Shown piece after piece: positions 26,128 to 33,660 of a DNA stretch of 64,000 nt. The number at the start of each line of letters is the position of its first letter. Positions within the stretch are counted from its first letter, which is position 1. The stretch comes from Saccharibacter floricola DSM 15669 (lineage in GTDB: Bacteria > Pseudomonadota > Alphaproteobacteria > Acetobacterales > Acetobacteraceae). The stretch is taken from positions 105,587 to 169,586 of the forward strand of contig NZ_KB899337.1 of NCBI RefSeq assembly GCF_000378165.1. Reading direction: 5' to 3'. The position numbers were made by a program, and so were the translations under genes. The notes under the pieces were generated by a model. It was given only the letters and a program-made list of their open reading frames with translations, was not told the origin of the DNA and ran no database searches.

Positions 26128-26715
26128 ATGATGAATCAAACTGTTTCTCATGATCCGGTCGGCTGGCATGGTACGACCATCCTTTGTGTACGACGCGGAT
26201 CGCAAGTGGCGATGGCTGGAGATGGACAGGTCACGCTTGGCTCAACGGTGATTAAAGGGAATGCGCGTAAAGTGCGGCGTATTGGCCCTAAAGGCACCAT
26301 TCTTGCAGGTTTTGCTGGCGCAACGGCCGATGCGTTTACGCTTCTTGAGCGGCTGGAAGGCAAGTTAGAACGGCACCCTGGCCAGCTAGAGCGTGCGTGT
26401 GTGGAGCTCGCCAAAGATTGGCGGACTGATCGTTATCTTCGTCGTCTTGAAGCGATGATGGCCGTAGCTGATGAAAACCGCTTGTTTACCCTAACGGGGA
26501 ATGGTGATGTGCTGGAGCCAGAAGATGGGCTTATTGCCATTGGTTCAGGGGGGCAATTTGCGCTTTCTGCAGCACGCGCCTTGATGGATGTCGATGGGCT
26601 AGACGCGAAAGAAATCGCGCGGCGAGCCATGAAGATTGCTGGTGATATTTGCGTTTACACTAATCACTCCGTGCGGATTGAAACCCTAGGTGAGGGGGAA
26701 GAGGAACGTTCATGA
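26128..26715 (+). CDS. hslV: ATP-dependent protease subunit HslV
   Basis: HslV is the threonine peptidase of the HslUV proteasome-like complex, degrading unfolded proteins in the cytosol. The 195-residue protein contains the catalytic start [18 protein letters not shown] near residue 16, preceded by a short propeptide ending in WHG, as in alphaproteobacterial relatives; the mature enzyme begins at the first Thr of [25 protein letters not shown] and [21 protein letters not shown] are family blocks. GGAGGAG lies just before two adjacent ATGs. The stop overlaps the hslU start by four bases. Confidence 0.95.
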   Translation: MMNQTVSHDPVGWHGTTILCVRRGSQVAMAGDGQVTLGSTVIKGNARKVRRIGPKGTILAGFAGATADAFTLLERLEGKLERHPGQLERACVELAKDWRTDRYLRRLEAMMAVADENRLFTLTGNGDVLEPEDGLIAIGSGGQFALSAARALMDVDGLDAKEIARRAMKIAGDICVYTNHSVRIETLGEGEEERS

Positions 26716-28028
26716 GTGTCGTTGAGTTTGTTCCACGTCAGACGGTCCATGAGCTTGACCGCTTTATTATCGGCCAAAACGAGGCAAAACGCGCTGTTGC
26801 GGTAGCGTTGCGCAATCGTTGGCGCCGGGCGCAGTTGCCTGAAGGGCTGCGTGAAGAAGTCGTGCCCAAAAACATCCTCATGATTGGGCCAACTGGCTGC
26901 GGTAAGACCGAAATTGCACGTCGTTTAGCGCGTCTTGCCAATGCTCCTTTCCTTAAGGTTGAGGCGACGAAATTTACAGAAGTCGGCTATGTTGGTCGTG
27001 ATGTCGATAGTATTGTGCGCGACCTTGTTGATGTTGCCCGCACGATGCTGCGTGAGAAAAAAATAAAAGACGTTCAGCCGCAAGCTGAAAAAGCGACAGA
27101 AGAGCGCTTGGTCGAGGCGTTGGCGGGTAAAGAGGCCACAGCGGATGTGCGCGTGCAGTTCAGACAGATGCTGCGGGATGGCGAGCTAGAAGAGAAAGAG
27201 ATCGAGATCGAAGTCTTATCTGATGCATCGTCTGCTTCTTCTGGAGGGGACTTCCCACCGATGCTTCCAGGGCAGGTCGTTAATTTGGGCGATGTGATGC
27301 GCGGGGCGATGGGGCGTGAGCCTGTTGAGAAGAAAATGACTGTCGCTGAAGCGCGTGAGCACATCGTGCGAGAGGAAGCGGATCAGCTTCTCGACGAGGA
27401 GGCGCTTAGCCGAGAGGCTGTTGCCCATACTGAAGAGCATGGCATTGTTTTCCTTGATGAGATTGATAAAGTTTGTGCAACTTCGGAGCAGGGCGCGCGC
27501 ACGGGGGATATTTCCCGTGAAGGTGTGCAGCGTGATCTATTGCCGCTTATTGAGGGAACAACGGTTACGACGAAGCATGGTTCGTTAAAAACAGACCATA
27601 TTTTGTTTATTGCCTCTGGTGCTTTTCATATCGCGAAACCGGCAGACTTATTGCCTGAGCTTCAAGGGCGGTTGCCTATTCGTGTTGAGCTTTCGGCTCT
27701 GACACGAGACGATCTGCGGCGTATTTTACTTGAGCCTGAGCATTCGTTGGTGAAGCAATATACAGCGCTGATGGCCACAGAGGGTGTGCGTTTAGAGTTT
27801 GATGAGACGGCTATTGATGCTTTAGCAGAGCTCGGGGCTGATATTAACGAGCGTGTTGAAAATATCGGAGCCCGCCGTTTAGCAACAGTGTTGGAGCGTT
27901 TGCTGGAGGATATTTCTTTCACAGCGTCAGAGCGCTCTGGTGAGGTCGTGCGGATTACGGCCCAAGAGGTGCATGAGAAAGTATCGCCTTTGATGCAGAA
28001 AGGTGATTTGAGCCGCTTTATTTTATAA
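26712..28028 (+). CDS. hslU: ATP-dependent protease ATPase subunit HslU
   Basis: HslU is the AAA+ unfoldase that feeds substrates to HslV. The 438-residue protein has Walker [10 protein letters not shown] near residue 58-66, the pore motif region [16 protein letters not shown] near 91-106, Walker [11 protein letters not shown] near residue 244-253 and the sensor/C-terminal domain ([21 protein letters not shown]). The I domain (residues about 115-235) contains acid-rich stretches [12 protein letters not shown]. The C-terminus DLSRFIL is the conserved tail that docks into HslV. It overlaps hslV by four bases. Confidence 0.96.
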   Translation: MSVVEFVPRQTVHELDRFIIGQNEAKRAVAVALRNRWRRAQLPEGLREEVVPKNILMIGPTGCGKTEIARRLARLANAPFLKVEATKFTEVGYVGRDVDSIVRDLVDVARTMLREKKIKDVQPQAEKATEERLVEALAGKEATADVRVQFRQMLRDGELEEKEIEIEVLSDASSASSGGDFPPMLPGQVVNLGDVMRGAMGREPVEKKMTVAEAREHIVREEADQLLDEEALSREAVAHTEEHGIVFLDEIDKVCATSEQGARTGDISREGVQRDLLPLIEGTTVTTKHGSLKTDHILFIASGAFHIAKPADLLPELQGRLPIRVELSALTRDDLRRILLEPEHSLVKQYTALMATEGVRLEFDETAIDALAELGADINERVENIGARRLATVLERLLEDISFTASERSGEVVRITAQEVHEKVSPLMQKGDLSRFIL

Positions 28029-28075
28029 AAAGCGGAAAAGCCCTTTGAAACATTATGCCGGGATGGAGTTCTTGA

Positions 28076-28522
28076 GTGTCTGAGATGATTAAGCCACCTT
28101 TTGTGGCGCCAGAAGAAGATAAAGCAGCCTCAGCAATTGCAGCCATTGGTGATGAGTTGTCTCTCTTTGATGACTGGATGGAACGCTATCAATATATCAT
28201 TGAACTTGGGCGGAAAATTCCGCCCTTTCCTTCAGAATGGCAAAATGATTCTCATCGTGTCCCTGGGTGCCAGAGCCAAGTATGGCTAGAAGCAACGGAG
28301 CAGGAGGGGAGGTTGTTCTTTGCGGGCGCTTCTGATGCGGCGATTGTTCAGGGGCTCGTCGCTTTATTGCTACGGGTATATTCTGGCCGAACGACGGAAG
28401 AGATTCTGGCAACAGATGCCAGTTTTCTTCATGAGCTTGGGCTCGTTCAAGCATTATCAACCAATCGTGGGAATGGTGTAGAAGCCATGGCTCAAGCGAT
28501 TAGAGCACGAGCTGCTGCGTAA
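28076..28522 (+). CDS. sufE: SufE-family cysteine desulfuration protein
   Basis: SufE accepts sulfur from the cysteine desulfurase SufS and passes it to the Fe-S scaffold. The 148-residue protein has LFDDWMERYQYIIELGRKIPP near residue 30-50 and the active cysteine in HRVPGCQSQVWL (C65). The start is GTG with GGAG about nine bases upstream; an ATG three codons later is the alternative. It follows hslU after 47 bases and ends before a strong bidirectional terminator. No other suf genes are nearby. Confidence 0.9.
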   Translation: MSEMIKPPFVAPEEDKAASAIAAIGDELSLFDDWMERYQYIIELGRKIPPFPSEWQNDSHRVPGCQSQVWLEATEQEGRLFFAGASDAAIVQGLVALLLRVYSGRTTEEILATDASFLHELGLVQALSTNRGNGVEAMAQAIRARAAA

Positions 28523-28555
28523 AATATTTTCTCTCGATTTTGGTAATATCCCTAT

Positions 28556-28593
28556 AAAAAACCCCACCTCCTTTATTAGGGGTGGGGTTTTTT
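28556..28593. terminator. Bidirectional rho-independent terminator
   Basis: A 13-base perfect stem (AAAAAACCCCACC / GGTGGGGTTTTTT) around a 12-base loop gives a T run on either strand. It separates sufE from the convergent small secreted-protein gene and can end both transcripts. Confidence 0.9.
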
Positions 28594-28610
28594 GTAAGCG
28601 TCAGAGCGTT

Positions 28611-28886
28611 TTAGTGTGCCCCATTATCCGCTGGCATTCCTGCATCAGGCATGCCGCGCTTCATTGGCATGTCGGATTTCATATTGGCTTTTTTAGCGCC
28701 TTTTTTATCACACTTTGTGAATTTCCCTTTTCCATCACGGCAAGGAGCTGGTTTGCTCTTCTGTTCACATTTCGTGAACTTGCCCTTCGCATCACGGCAA
28801 GGTTGAGCAGAGCCTTGGGCAAGAGCTGCTTGGCCCGCGACTGTGCTGAGAGCAAGAGCAGCAAAAGCAAAACGACGGAACATCAT
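28611..28886 (-). CDS. Small secreted protein with two CRDxKGKFxKC repeats
   Basis: A 91-residue protein with a clear Sec signal peptide (MFRRFAFAALALSTVAGQAALA, cleavage near residue 23). The mature part contains the same 12-residue unit twice: PCRDAKGKFTKC at 29-40 and PCRDGKGKFTKC at 48-59, each with two cysteines ten residues apart. A basic and Met-rich tail follows (KKANMKSDMPMKRGMP). AAGGAGAG before two adjacent ATGs supports the start. The paired cysteines suggest disulfides or metal binding in the periplasm. I know similar short repeats from uncharacterised acetic acid bacterial proteins but no function; it is not clearly PsiF. Confidence 0.8.
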   Translation of the reverse strand: MMFRRFAFAALALSTVAGQAALAQGSAQPCRDAKGKFTKCEQKSKPAPCRDGKGKFTKCDKKGAKKANMKSDMPMKRGMPDAGMPADNGAH

Positions 28887-29000
28887 AATAATCTCTCCTT
28901 ATAGAGAAAAATCTTATAGATCTGCCCACGGCAGGTTGCATCCTTTGTAACCATTTTGGGCGAGAATGAATAGTTAAGCCTCTGTCATCTCTGCGTCATA

Positions 29001-29035
29001 AAAAAGGGGAAACGCTGATACGCTTCCCCCCTTTT
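29001..29035 (-). terminator. Terminator of gcd
   Basis: On the minus strand an imperfect hairpin (AAAAGGGGGGAAGCG pairing with CGTTTCCCC) is followed by TTTTTT, 31 bases after the gcd stop. This is a rho-independent terminator. Confidence 0.8.
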
Positions 29036-29065
29036 CGCACATACATTATGTCGAGCTAAGAAGAC

Positions 29066-31522
29066 TTAATGATGAGCATCCTGTGCAGTTTTTTCCTCTG
29101 GCAATGCGTAAGCAATAAGGCTGTCGCCCATTTTGCTAAGGAAGGAGCCATGGCCCCCTGCATAGGTAATGATATATTGCCGTCCATTGACGGAATACGT
29201 CATCGGTGTTGACTGCGCCCCGGCAGGGAGACGGTCTTTCCAGATGACTTTCCCGTTCGTCATATCATAGGCACGGATATAGTAATCCTGCGTTGATGTG
29301 AGGAACGCGACATTCCCAGCAGTGGACAATGGGCCGCCAAGGCTTGGCACACCAATTTTGATAGGTGGCATCTGGATGGGCAGTGATGATCCGTGCAGAG
29401 AGTCACGGAAAGTGCCGTTACGATGCTGCCAAACAATCTTATTGGTGCGTAGGTCTAGACCTGCGACAGTCCCCCAGGGTGGTATGCGGCATGGAACCGG
29501 GAGCCCCAATGGAAGCAAGACTGGATCCAAGAATGGATGCAGGTTAATCCCAAAAGGCGTTCCGTAATTAGGCTGTACCCCAGTTTCCCCAGAGGAAGCT
29601 TTCGCTTCACCTTTAGGCCAAGTTGGATTGTCAGGGCCACGAGGAACCAGTTGAGAGACAAAGGGAAGAGCAATCGGATTGATGAAAGCGATCTGACGCT
29701 GTGGATCAACCGAGAGGCCACCCCATTCGAACATGCCAAGATTGCCTGGGAAGACAAGCGTGCCCTGTGTTGAAGGCGGTGTGAAAGGGCCTTCATAGCG
29801 CAGGCTGTGGAAATACACGCTGCAGAACATTTGGTCGATGATCGTCCCACCCCAAATATCCTTGTCCGACATCGGTGCTTTAGGGCGTAATGTCAGCTGA
29901 GACGTCGGCTGTGTTGGACTGGTGTAATCGCCAGGAGCAGCGCCTTGTGGAACGGGAACTTCAGGAGCTGGAACAATCGTTTTACCTGTCCGGCGATCCA
30001 GAACGAACACGTCACCATCTTTGGCTGGCACGTAAATAGCGGGAACCAGAGAGCCATCTTTTTGAGTGATATCCACCAAAGTAGGCTGAGCAGGAACATC
30101 CATATCCCAGAGGTCATGATGGACGGTCTGATAGAACCATGCCAGCTTCCCGGTATCAGCGTTTAAAGCAACGATCCCTGGAACAAAACGTTCTGCTTCT
30201 TTAGAGCGATGTCCACCCCATTCATCAGGAGTGCCAACGCCCATAGGGATATAAACCAAGTTAAGGTTTTTATCGTAGGCGGAGACGATCCATGAATTAG
30301 GAGAGTTTGAGTGGAAATGCGGATGTTCTTCACTTGGCATTTCGTTAGGGTCAGGGTTGGCTGCATCAAAAACCCATGCCAGCTTACCTGTGTAAACGTC
30401 ATACGCACGGGTAGCGCCGGAAGGTTGGTTGATAGACCCATTGTCACGCACAGCCGAGTTTACGATGACATATTTGTCCGTCACGACAGGCGGTGAGGTT
30501 GGCGCATATTCCCCCAAAGTTGTGTAAGGCTGGTGAGAGAAGCGAAGGTCTACTTCACCATCATTGCCAAATCCATGGCAACGCTGACCAGTGGCAGCGT
30601 CCACTTCAAGCAGGCGCCCATCATTGACCAACATCACAATACGGTTGGCGCAATCATTAAGGGAGACAGCCTGACCATCTGAATTGACAGGGTTTGCAGG
30701 CGCCGTATGTTTGCTGACACCGCGGCATGTCAGATGCTGGAACGTTGGCCTAATTTGAACCTTAGGGTCAAAGATCCAATTTGTTTTGCCGGTTTTCGCA
30801 TCAACAGAATACAGCTTTTGGTGAATTGAGCAGAAATAAAGCGTGTTATTAAACTCAATTGGTGTCGCTTCGTTGGTTGCTTCTGCGGGGTCATTAGGAG
30901 CCCCTGGCAGGTCATGCGTGTGCATCACCCAAGCAACTTTGAGTTTATCAACGTTCTTGGAGTTAATCTGCGTGAGCGGAGACCAGCGCTGACCAGCCTG
31001 CGTGCGCGCATAAGCGTGCCATTCTTCCGGAGGGACATTCTCCGGGTTCGCAGGGTGCATATTAGCGATCGTCGTCGGTAATGACCCTTCTTGATCATGC
31101 GGATCCATGAACGCAGAGACGACAAGCGTCAGCGCACTTAAGCCCACGGCCCCTAAGAGCGGCAATGTGGCAGCACGACTTGCAGCAAGAGGGCGGGAGA
31201 TGACAGGCAGTAAAAGCACGATCCCGACAATGAGAACGATATCAAGCCGTGGGAGTAGCCCCCAGACATCCAACCCGGTGACGCAAAGAGCCCAGATGAG
31301 CGTGCCAAACAAGATAAGCGCATAAAGCGCGAGTCCAGCCGGGTTTCGCTTGAAGAGCAAAGCGGCTGTCAGCAAGAAGCCGATACCGCTGATAAGATAA
31401 TAAAGGGGGCCACCTTCAATAGCGGACCAAACGCCGCCGATAGCCAGCAAAAGGCCAATGATTGCAATAACAAGTGCTGCAATCGCTGGCCAAAGCCCCC
31501 GTGTTTTGGAAATAGAAGACAT
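29066..31522 (-). CDS. gcd: Membrane-bound PQQ-dependent glucose dehydrogenase
   Basis: Gcd oxidises D-glucose to gluconolactone in the periplasm with PQQ and passes electrons to ubiquinone; it drives the incomplete sugar oxidation typical of acetic acid bacteria. The 818-residue protein has five N-terminal membrane helices (residues about 10-145) followed by a quinoprotein beta-propeller with W-motif repeats (TGKTNWIFDPKVQ, TGKLAWVFDAANP, TGKVIWKDRLP), the usual size and plan. QTVHHDLWDMDVPAQPTLVDI near residue 470 is typical of the dehydrogenase. It is a single-gene unit ending in a terminator. PQQ synthesis genes are not in the window. Confidence 0.95.
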   Translation of the reverse strand: MSSISKTRGLWPAIAALVIAIIGLLLAIGGVWSAIEGGPLYYLISGIGFLLTAALLFKRNPAGLALYALILFGTLIWALCVTGLDVWGLLPRLDIVLIVGIVLLLPVISRPLAASRAATLPLLGAVGLSALTLVVSAFMDPHDQEGSLPTTIANMHPANPENVPPEEWHAYARTQAGQRWSPLTQINSKNVDKLKVAWVMHTHDLPGAPNDPAEATNEATPIEFNNTLYFCSIHQKLYSVDAKTGKTNWIFDPKVQIRPTFQHLTCRGVSKHTAPANPVNSDGQAVSLNDCANRIVMLVNDGRLLEVDAATGQRCHGFGNDGEVDLRFSHQPYTTLGEYAPTSPPVVTDKYVIVNSAVRDNGSINQPSGATRAYDVYTGKLAWVFDAANPDPNEMPSEEHPHFHSNSPNSWIVSAYDKNLNLVYIPMGVGTPDEWGGHRSKEAERFVPGIVALNADTGKLAWFYQTVHHDLWDMDVPAQPTLVDITQKDGSLVPAIYVPAKDGDVFVLDRRTGKTIVPAPEVPVPQGAAPGDYTSPTQPTSQLTLRPKAPMSDKDIWGGTIIDQMFCSVYFHSLRYEGPFTPPSTQGTLVFPGNLGMFEWGGLSVDPQRQIAFINPIALPFVSQLVPRGPDNPTWPKGEAKASSGETGVQPNYGTPFGINLHPFLDPVLLPLGLPVPCRIPPWGTVAGLDLRTNKIVWQHRNGTFRDSLHGSSLPIQMPPIKIGVPSLGGPLSTAGNVAFLTSTQDYYIRAYDMTNGKVIWKDRLPAGAQSTPMTYSVNGRQYIITYAGGHGSFLSKMGDSLIAYALPEEKTAQDAHH

Positions 31523-31577
31523 GGGGCAAGCCTTAAAACTTATGACAGTCCTAGCCTCTTCATTAAAGCAGGTTCAT

Positions 31578-31595
31578 GTTTGTTTAAACACAAAC
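31578..31595. promoter_or_regulatory. Inverted repeat upstream of gcd
   Basis: GTTTGT and ACAAAC are exact inverted arms around TTAAAC, 56 bases before the gcd start in the gcd/rpmI divergent gap. Candidate operator or promoter element; no matching regulator is known to me. Confidence 0.35.
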
Positions 31596-31680
31596 TCAGG
31601 AAAAAGGACAAAAAAATAGGGTTAATTTTGTCCTGCATCCTCTGTCTGCGATCCAATAATTAAGGAAACATTACATGACC

Positions 31681-31709
31681 TTGTGACTAGAAGTTGCGCC
31701 ACATATAGG
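31681..31709 (+). promoter_or_regulatory. Candidate upstream promoter of rpmI-rplT
   Basis: TTGTGA and TATAGG separated by 17 bases, about 180 bases upstream of rpmI. A plausible housekeeping promoter, second in strength to the one downstream. Confidence 0.5.
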
Positions 31710-31759
31710 GCGTTTCTTACAAACTGTTAAGCTCATAGGAGCGTCCCACGAATTCTCCC

Positions 31760-31788
31760 TTGTGGAAATATGCTATTCCCGATATAAG
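31760..31788 (+). promoter_or_regulatory. Candidate main promoter of rpmI-rplT
   Basis: TTGTGG and TATAAG separated by exactly 17 bases, about 100 bases before rpmI. The -10 is identical to that of the rRNA promoter at the right end. Transcription would begin near 31795, just before a strong hairpin. Confidence 0.6.
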
Positions 31789-31800
31789 CGCGCGAGTTAT

Positions 31801-31838
31801 GCACGCGTCCGGGCCCGAAGTGGCATGCCCGGCCGTGC
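31801..31838 (+). promoter_or_regulatory. Strong hairpin in the rpmI leader
   Basis: GCACG-CGT-CCGGGC pairs with GCCCGG-C-CGTGC around a 12-base loop. No U tract follows, so it is not a terminator. At the very 5' end of the predicted short transcript, it may stabilise the mRNA or act in ribosomal-protein autoregulation (L20 or L35). Function is inferred. Confidence 0.5.
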
Positions 31839-31887
31839 GGCTAGAATGTTCCTTACATTGTAGCTCGTGATCATAAGGGAGAGTAAA

Positions 31888-32088
31888 ATGCCCAAGATGA
31901 AGACAAAGTCTTCGGTTAAGAAGCGGTTCAAAGTGTCCGCGACCGGCAAAGTGATGTGCGGTCCGGGTAATAAGCAGCATGGTCTGATCAAACGCCCGCA
32001 GAAGATGAAGCGTAGCAACCGTGGCTCTCAAGCCATGACGCCTATGGATTCACGCACCGTGAAACAATGGGCGCCCTACGGGCTTTGA
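31888..32088 (+). CDS. rpmI: 50S ribosomal protein L35
   Basis: L35 is a small basic protein of the large ribosomal subunit. The 66-residue protein begins [21 protein letters not shown] and contains the conserved SNRGSQAM segment. AAGGGAGAG seven bases upstream of the ATG fixes the start; a longer in-frame reading lacks a binding site. It is followed by rplT after 17 bases. The usual upstream partner infC is not here: the upstream neighbour is the divergent gcd. Confidence 0.96.
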   Translation: MPKMKTKSSVKKRFKVSATGKVMCGPGNKQHGLIKRPQKMKRSNRGSQAMTPMDSRTVKQWAPYGL

Positions 32089-32105
32089 GAAGGAGATAAC
32101 AGACC

Positions 32106-32459
32106 ATGGCACGTGCTAAACGGGGTGTAACCACCCACGCTCGTCATAAAAAAGTTCTCGAGCTCTCCAAGGGTTATCGCGGACGTTCCTCAACAAACTA
32201 TCGTATTGCGCTGGAGCGTCTTGAGAAAGCTCTGCGTTATGCGTATCGTGACCGTCGCAACAAAAAGCGTGATTTCCGCTCCTTGTGGATTCAGCGTATT
32301 GGTGCGGCAACACGCGAACATGGCCTGACCTATAGCCGTTTCATCAATGGTTTGAACAAGGCAGGGATCGAGATTGACCGTAAGGTGCTTGCTGCTATCG
32401 CGTATGATGATGCAGAAGCCTTTGCAGAAATCGTACGTAAGGCCCAAGCGGCTCTGTAA
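32106..32459 (+). CDS. rplT: 50S ribosomal protein L20
   Basis: L20 binds 23S rRNA early in large-subunit assembly and in many bacteria represses its own operon. The 117-residue length is standard. The sequence [28 protein letters not shown] and the block [18 protein letters not shown] are family hallmarks. AGAAGGAGAT precedes the ATG. It is the second gene of rpmI-rplT and is followed by a structured gap and a terminator before pheS. Confidence 0.97.
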   Translation: MARAKRGVTTHARHKKVLELSKGYRGRSSTNYRIALERLEKALRYAYRDRRNKKRDFRSLWIQRIGAATREHGLTYSRFINGLNKAGIEIDRKVLAAIAYDDAEAFAEIVRKAQAAL

Positions 32460-32478
32460 GGTTCCTTCCTTACAACGG

Positions 32479-32527
32479 GTCACGGTGGCTTCCCCTCTTT
32501 TGGGAATGCTCTCAAGAGGGATGTGAC
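32479..32527 (+). promoter_or_regulatory. Long hairpin in the rplT-pheS leader
   Basis: GTCAC (32479-32483) pairs with GTGAC (32523-32527) and inside it CCCTCTT (32493-32499) pairs with AAGAGGG (32514-32520). It lies just before the terminator that precedes pheS and could be an alternative-structure partner in attenuation. Seen in sequence; role inferred. Confidence 0.5.
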
Positions 32528-32530
32528 TGG

Positions 32531-32566
32531 CGGGCTGCCCTGCAGATGCGGGGTGGCCCGTTTTTT
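32531..32566 (+). terminator. Terminator between rplT and pheS
   Basis: CGGGC-TGCCC...GGGGT-GGCCCG hairpin followed by TTTTTT, 23 bases before the pheS start. It ends the ribosomal-protein transcript and, if transcription continues, could attenuate pheST. Confidence 0.85.
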
Positions 32567-32588
32567 ATGGTGGTGAAAGACAGGCGGT

Positions 32589-33659
32589 ATGGCCAACGAT
32601 CTCGAAACATTAAAGAGCGAGACTGTCGAGGCTCTTGCAGGAGCGCAAACTCGCGCTGAGTGGGATGCAGTGCGTGTTGGCACTTTAGGGCGCTCTGGCA
32701 AGTTAACTGGGCTTCTTCGGCAATTAGGGACATTCCCTCCTCAAGAGCGTAAAGAGCGCGGACAGTCGCTCAACCGATTGCGTGATGAGCTGACCGTGTT
32801 GATTGAAACGCGCGGGCAAGAGATCGAAGAAGAAGCGCTTCAGAAACGTCTTAATGACGAGAAAGTTGATGTTACCCAACCGCCGGCGATGCCTATGGTT
32901 GGTAAAATTCACCCCATCAGTCGCACGATTGAAGAAATTACGAGCATTTTCTCAGCCATGAGCTTCCGTGTGGCTGAGGGGCCAGATGTTGAAACGCAGT
33001 GGCATAATTTTTCTGCTCTCAATACGCCAGACCATCATCCAGCGCGCACAGACCAAGACACGTTTTATGTGCCTTCTGAACAAGAAGGTGGGGAGCCGCG
33101 TGTGCTGCGGACGCAAACGTCAGGTGTTCAGATTCGCACCATGCTCGATGAAGGCGCTCCTGTCCGTATTATTGCGCCGGGGCGTACGTACCGTGCTGAC
33201 CATGACGCGACCCATTCACCGATGTTCCATCAATGTGAAGGGCTCGTTGTCGAAGAAAATATTACGCTGGGGCACCTTAAAGGATGTCTTGTTGAATTCT
33301 TACGTGTGTTTTTTGACAAGCCTGATCTCCCGGTGCGTTTTCGTGCCTCTTATTTCCCTTTTACTGAACCTTCGATGGAAATTGACATTGGTTGGTCAAG
33401 GAAAACGGGGGAAATTGGAGCTGGAGAAGATTGGCTTGAGGTTTTAGGTGCGGGCATGGTGCATGCGCGCGTTCTTGCCAATTGCGGGCTAGACCCTCAG
33501 CAATGGCAGGGCTTTGCTTTTGGTATGGGCATTGAGCGTTTGGCTATGTTGAAAAACGGTATCCCAGATTTGCGCTCTTTTTATGAAAGTGACCTGCGCT
33601 GGCTACGTCATTATGGTTTTTCGGCGCTTTCACCGGCTACGCTGACGGAAGGATTCTGA
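32589..33659 (+). CDS. pheS: Phenylalanine-tRNA ligase alpha subunit
   Basis: PheS carries the class II catalytic core that charges tRNA-Phe in the PheS2T2 enzyme. The 356-residue protein has an N-terminal coiled coil (residues 1-85), motif 2 region MFHQCEGLVVEENITLGHLKG near residue 214-234 and motif 3 FGMGIERLAMLKNGIPDLR near residue 314-332. HPISRTIEEI marks the start of the core near residue 108. The pheT ATG follows the pheS stop by one base. A terminator and long hairpin lie just upstream. Confidence 0.97.
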   Translation: MANDLETLKSETVEALAGAQTRAEWDAVRVGTLGRSGKLTGLLRQLGTFPPQERKERGQSLNRLRDELTVLIETRGQEIEEEALQKRLNDEKVDVTQPPAMPMVGKIHPISRTIEEITSIFSAMSFRVAEGPDVETQWHNFSALNTPDHHPARTDQDTFYVPSEQEGGEPRVLRTQTSGVQIRTMLDEGAPVRIIAPGRTYRADHDATHSPMFHQCEGLVVEENITLGHLKGCLVEFLRVFFDKPDLPVRFRASYFPFTEPSMEIDIGWSRKTGEIGAGEDWLEVLGAGMVHARVLANCGLDPQQWQGFAFGMGIERLAMLKNGIPDLRSFYESDLRWLRHYGFSALSPATLTEGF

Positions 33660-33660
33660 G

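Noticed and set aside
31801..31838. Terminator before rpmI
   Set aside because: The hairpin has no following U tract and lies downstream of a well-formed promoter.
31717..32031. 104-residue minus-strand frame across rpmI
   Set aside because: Antisense to the confident rpmI gene; no family likeness.
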